From Streptomyces sp. NBC_00234 (lineage in GTDB: Bacteria > Actinomycetota > Actinomycetes > Streptomycetales > Streptomycetaceae): 64,000 bases of DNA. The DNA is taken from NCBI RefSeq assembly GCF_036195325.1, contig NZ_CP108101.1, positions 6,696,001 to 6,760,000 on the forward strand. The letters run 5' to 3'. The translations under genes and the position numbers were made by a program. The notes under the pieces were generated by a model. It was not told the DNA's origin, ran no database searches, and saw only the letters and a program-made list of their open reading frames with translations. Each line of letters begins with the position of its first letter. Position 1 is the first letter of the stretch. Shown here in pieces: positions 61,070 to 64,000 of this stretch.

Positions 61070-62140
61070 CTACTCGAAGAACTTCAGGCTCCAGCCGGTG
61101 TCCGTGGTGGGTCCGGGCACGTTGGCCCGGCTGTAGGCGATCCCGCCCCACCAGGCGAACGTGCCGGTGTACCAGTACCGGTTCGCCCACGAGTACGGCG
61201 TTCCCTTCGGAACCGCGTGGAACATCGAGGGGAACCTCGGCCCGGCGGGCGGGCTCGTGGCGATGTCGCCGTCGAGGAGGACGAAGCTGTGGTGGCCGGG
61301 GCCGTTGACGTACAGCGTCGGGTCCCAGCCGGACATCATCGTCGCCCGGTTGGAGCCGAACAGGCAGCCGTTCGACTTGTACCAGTCCCACACGTACGTC
61401 GGATCGCCGCCGGCCCGCAGACGCAGGTCGGCCAGGCAGTACTGGTCGCTCCAGCTGCCGTTGGCGGAGTAGACGATGTGCAACTGCCCGTTCGGATCCT
61501 TGATGGCCTCGGGGCTCTCGTTGATGAACGGGTTGCCGACGACCCGTTCCCAGCTCTCCCGCGGCTGCGAGATGACGTACCGCGCTCCCGTCGGCCTGGT
61601 GGGGTCGCTCATCCGGGCGATGTAGAGGTTCTGCTCGATGTTGGTGTCGCCGGCCCAGCCCGACCAGACGAACCAGCGCTGTCCGTTGAAGGTGAACAGG
61701 GTGCCGTCGATGGCCCACTTGCCGTCCGGCAGGGCCAGTTGCGTCTCGGCGGTGTACCCGCTGTCCGGGGTGGCGGAGCTGATGACGTACATCCGGTGGG
61801 CCGGTCCGCGGCCCGCCGAGAAGTAGATGTAGTACCGGCCTCCGTCCCGCACGATCTCCGGAGCCCAGACCTCGCCGCGGTCCTGGGTGTCCGACCAGAC
61901 CTGCCGTGCGGGCGCCGCGGCGAGAGCATCCGTCGAAGGGGCTTGCCGTACGGCGATGCCCCCGCCGGCCGACTGCACGGAGACGTAGGTCCCACCGACC
62001 CGGATCACGCTCGGATCCGCGGCCCGGAGGGTGGTCTGGCCCGCCCGGGCGGGCCCGGCGGACGACAGGGACATCACGGCGGCGAGGACGCAGGACAGTG
62101 CGAAGACGGCGGTGGCGGAGAGACAGCGGGAGAGCTTCAT
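61070..62140 (-). CDS. Secreted GH43-family arabinanase/arabinofuranosidase-like enzyme
   Basis: 356 residues. Signal peptide 1 to about 33 (ending GPARA). The five-bladed propeller residues of GH43 are visible: catalytic-base Asp in RAADPSVIRV (about 41), pKa-modulating Asp in WAIDGTLFTF (about 147) and general-acid Glu in NESPEAIKDPNG (about 208), plus VWAPEIV. It is upstream of the GH2/AbfB gene by 147 bases on the same strand, so the two likely form an operon for arabinan or arabinoxylan breakdown. Confidence 0.9.
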   Translation of the reverse strand: MKLSRCLSATAVFALSCVLAAVMSLSSAGPARAGQTTLRAADPSVIRVGGTYVSVQSAGGGIAVRQAPSTDALAAAPARQVWSDTQDRGEVWAPEIVRDGGRYYIYFSAGRGPAHRMYVISSATPDSGYTAETQLALPDGKWAIDGTLFTFNGQRWFVWSGWAGDTNIEQNLYIARMSDPTRPTGARYVISQPRESWERVVGNPFINESPEAIKDPNGQLHIVYSANGSWSDQYCLADLRLRAGGDPTYVWDWYKSNGCLFGSNRATMMSGWDPTLYVNGPGHHSFVLLDGDIATSPPAGPRFPSMFHAVPKGTPYSWANRYWYTGTFAWWGGIAYSRANVPGPTTDTGWSLKFFE

Positions 62141-62209
62141 GGCCTCGTTCCCTGGTTGACCTCCGCTGCGTTCGCGACCGACGGAGGGATGACGCCGTCC
62201 GACCGGATG

Positions 62210-62277
62210 CATCGGATGCGGATTTACATCGATGGAAGAACGCTTCAAAGCATCGCCAGTTGCACTGGACATGTCAA
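62210..62277 (-). promoter_or_regulatory. GH43-GH2 promoter with repressor-type operators
   Basis: On the minus strand TTGACA (62272-62277) is a perfect -35; the matching -10 (about 62248-62254, ATGCTT/GATGCT) is weak. Downstream of the expected start lie GAAG-CGTT-CTTC (62235-62246), a CATCGATG palindrome (62227-62234) and CATC-G-GATG (62210-62218). LacI- or GntR-type repression by a sugar is plausible. Confidence 0.5.
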
Positions 62278-62425
62278 CGCTCTGGGTGTGCCCGGTGTCC
62301 GCCGGTTGAGGCGGGGTGGTGCTGTGGGCCGTTGTGTCTAGCGCTGTGACCGGGATGGTTCACCGCGGTCGGGAGACGGCTCACGGGACGAGCGCGGTCC
62401 GCGAGGCGAGTGGTATTACTGGTGC

Positions 62426-62803
62426 ATGCAGGAAGAGACCGCGCGGTCCGCGATCGACACGTTCATCTCCGCGTTCAACGCCTCGGACGACAGCTATGTG
62501 ACTGCGCTGCTCTCCCAGGCCCTGACCTCGGACGTGGTCTTCTGGGGGCCGTTGGGCCGCAGTGAGGGGATCGAGGCGATCGAGCGGTTCGTGCTGGACA
62601 TCCGGCGCCACCCGGCGGGGGCCGGCACGATGGTGCGCTGTTCGGCGGTGGACATGCCGGACGAGTGGGCCCGGTATCAGTGGGTCTTCACGACGCCGGA
62701 CGGAGGCCCCCGCCTGGCGGGAACGGACGTCGTCCATCTGCGGCGGAGCCTCATCGACCAGGTCATCGTTTTCGCGGGGGAGATCGAGCCGTCCGCCTCC
62801 TGA
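62426..62803 (+). CDS. SnoaL/NTF2-like domain protein
   Basis: 125 residues in a single cone-like alpha+beta barrel: an N-terminal helix region AIDTFISAFNASDDSYV, then strands ending VVHLRRSLIDQVIVFAGEIEP. The fold includes polyketide cyclases, ketosteroid isomerases and binding proteins; no clear catalytic pair is visible, so only the fold is assigned. A GC-rich hairpin follows about 34 bases after the stop. Confidence 0.8.
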   Translation: MQEETARSAIDTFISAFNASDDSYVTALLSQALTSDVVFWGPLGRSEGIEAIERFVLDIRRHPAGAGTMVRCSAVDMPDEWARYQWVFTTPDGGPRLAGTDVVHLRRSLIDQVIVFAGEIEPSAS

Positions 62804-62836
62804 GTCATTCTCCTCTGGCGCCGTCCTTCTCCTGAA

Positions 62837-62858
62837 CCGGCCCCGTTCGGGGCTCCGG
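62837..62858 (+). terminator. Hairpin after the SnoaL-like gene
   Basis: GCCCCG-TT-CGGGGC core (62840-62853) with outer CCGG pairs, 34 bases past the stop. Confidence 0.5.
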
Positions 62859-62956
62859 GTCTGCCCAGCCGAGATCATCTTCACAACGCTTCGGTCGTCC
62901 GCGCTTGGCCACGAGCGGACCGATGATGCGCTGTGGCTGTGTAAGTTCGCGGTTGG

Positions 62957-64000
62957 TCAGGCTGCGGTGTTGAGGGGGCGTCCGCCCCGACGGATGCCCT
63001 TCTCGCTTCGTATGCGGGCGCGTTCCTTGCGTTCGGCGGCCAGGGCGTCGCGGTGGCGGGCGTTGGCGTTGCGCCAGCGTAGACAGGCGTGCAGGGCTCG
63101 TTCCTGCACGGTGTGGTTGGGGTGGTTGGAGTTGGCGATGGTGAACTGCCTCAGCGGTCCGAAGTGGGCCTCGATGGGGTTGGCCCAAGAGGCGTAGGTC
63201 GGGGTGAAGTACAGCTCGACCTTGTGCTTTGTAGCCCAGCGGCGGATGTCGGTGCCTTTGTGGGCGGACAGGTTGTCCAGGATCACGTAGATGGGGGCGC
63301 CGTCGGGCCGGGCGGCGCGGATCGACTTGAGTGCGGCCAGCGTGTGTTCGCGGCACCTTTCTTGCGGCGGTTGACGCCCCACAACATGTCGTCGCCGACC
63401 GAGTAGCAGCCGTGGAAGTACCGGACTCCATGGGTGCGGTGGTAGGTGGCCGGCAACCGGTCGGAGTGCTTCCGTTCGGCCCAGCCCGAGCCTGCGGTGG
63501 GCCGGATCCCGAGTGGGGCCGAACTCGTCGAACGCGAAGACCCGGTCGGGGAAACGGTCCAGGACGTGCTCGATCCGGTCCAGCTTCGCCTCGCGGTCGG
63601 GGTCGGTGGATTCCTTCCAGGTCTTGGTGCGCTGGAAGGTGACTCCACGGCGGGCGGGCAGGCCGCGTAACGCCTCGCGGCCGATACGGATCACTCGGCC
63701 GTGGACTGTGCGCAGGTAGGCGACGAGTTTGTGTAGCGACCAGCGAGTGAAGGGCTGGCCGAGCTTGATGGGGCGGGTGGTGGCCGTCTGGACGACGAAG
63801 TCCTCGTCGTCATCGCTGAGCGGGCGGGGACGGCCTCCCGCCCACCGAGGGTCCAGGCAGGCCAGGCCGATCTCGTTGAACCGGTGGATCACATCGCGCA
63901 CGGTGTCCTCGTCGGCCGCCACCAGCTGGGCGATCACCGGCACCCGATTCCCGCCGGCCGAGGCCAGCAGCATCATCGCGCGCCGATAGCGCACCGCGTT
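62957..64000 (-). pseudogene. IS630-family transposase, double frameshift, 5' end beyond the window
   Basis: The DDE residues are present in pieces: Asp in VFAFDEFGP, Asp in YVILDNLSAHKG, Glu in SWANPIEAHFG. An N-terminal helix-turn-helix (VIAQLVAADEDTVRDVIHRF) precedes them. Reading from the right, an extra C near 63523 (after FDEFGP) shifts the frame and an extra AC near 63343-63347 shifts it back. Between them about 57 codons of the catalytic core read as nonsense; the true frame there gives GIRPTAGSGWAERKHSDRLP and YFHGCYSVGDDMLWGVNRRK. An open frame survives, but the product should be inactive. Terminal repeats and target duplication could not be placed. Confidence 0.85.

Overview
The window reads as chromosomal DNA of a Streptomyces or very close relative. 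The DNA is very GC-rich, with strong third-position G/C, many GTG starts, GGAGG-type ribosome sites, and long perfect GC-rich hairpins with no T-tract after convergent genes. From memory, the central-metabolism block (ccr, ethylmalonyl-CoA mutase, CoA lyase, hydratase, acyl-CoA dehydrogenase next to psd/pssA) has the order I know from Streptomyces coelicolor-type chromosomes. I see no tRNA, rRNA, CRISPR array or origin.

Layout. 1-4170: a branched-chain amino-acid type ABC importer (two ATPases, the first truncated by the window edge, two permeases and a lipoprotein binding protein) in one tightly coupled operon ending at a strong hairpin. 4492-5980: phosphatidylethanolamine synthesis (psd, pssA). 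6161-12228: a five-gene leftward operon for the distinctive part of the ethylmalonyl-CoA pathway. 12587-16299: a GNAT acetyltransferase, a TetR regulator, and a tandem-fused 3-hydroxyacyl-CoA dehydrogenase that probably feeds that pathway. 16673-23348: a HEAT-repeat protein, a secreted tripeptidyl aminopeptidase-type hydrolase, a radical SAM protein, a SRPBCC protein, and a drug-exporter-type MFS protein with three extra C-terminal beta-sandwich repeats. 23405-25656: a cyanate detoxification locus (cynS, cynT-like carbonic anhydrase, divergent cynR-like regulator). 25756-31738: a LysR regulator with a divergent aldo/keto reductase, a CorA magnesium channel, and a membrane-bound SpoIIE phosphatase/kinase-like signalling protein.

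31764-42289 is the accessory core: an orphan MmpS-like protein, then an 8.6-kb secreted Rhs/YD-repeat protein whose C-terminal 261 residues follow the Rhs core like a polymorphic toxin tip. A small lipoprotein overlaps its stop codon and is a good immunity candidate. A further small unknown gene follows.

42386-47536: a four-gene peptide and cell-wall turnover operon (D-aminopeptidase, M20 peptidase, S9 peptidase, S66 LD-carboxypeptidase). Just upstream lies a sequence matching the DasR operator consensus as I remember it at 13 of 16 positions. 47676-51988: a secreted S15/CocE-like hydrolase, a LapA-type small membrane protein and a second, soluble SpoIIE signalling protein. 52006-54450: a GH95 alpha-L-fucosidase. 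54684-58055: a LysE exporter, then a cupin/MFS pair under a divergent TetR regulator whose likely operator covers the MFS start codon. 58100-62140: a secreted plant-polysaccharide pair (GH43 arabinanase-like and GH2 with two AbfB modules). 62426-64000: a SnoaL/NTF2-like protein and an IS630-type transposase with two compensating frameshifts, cut by the window end.
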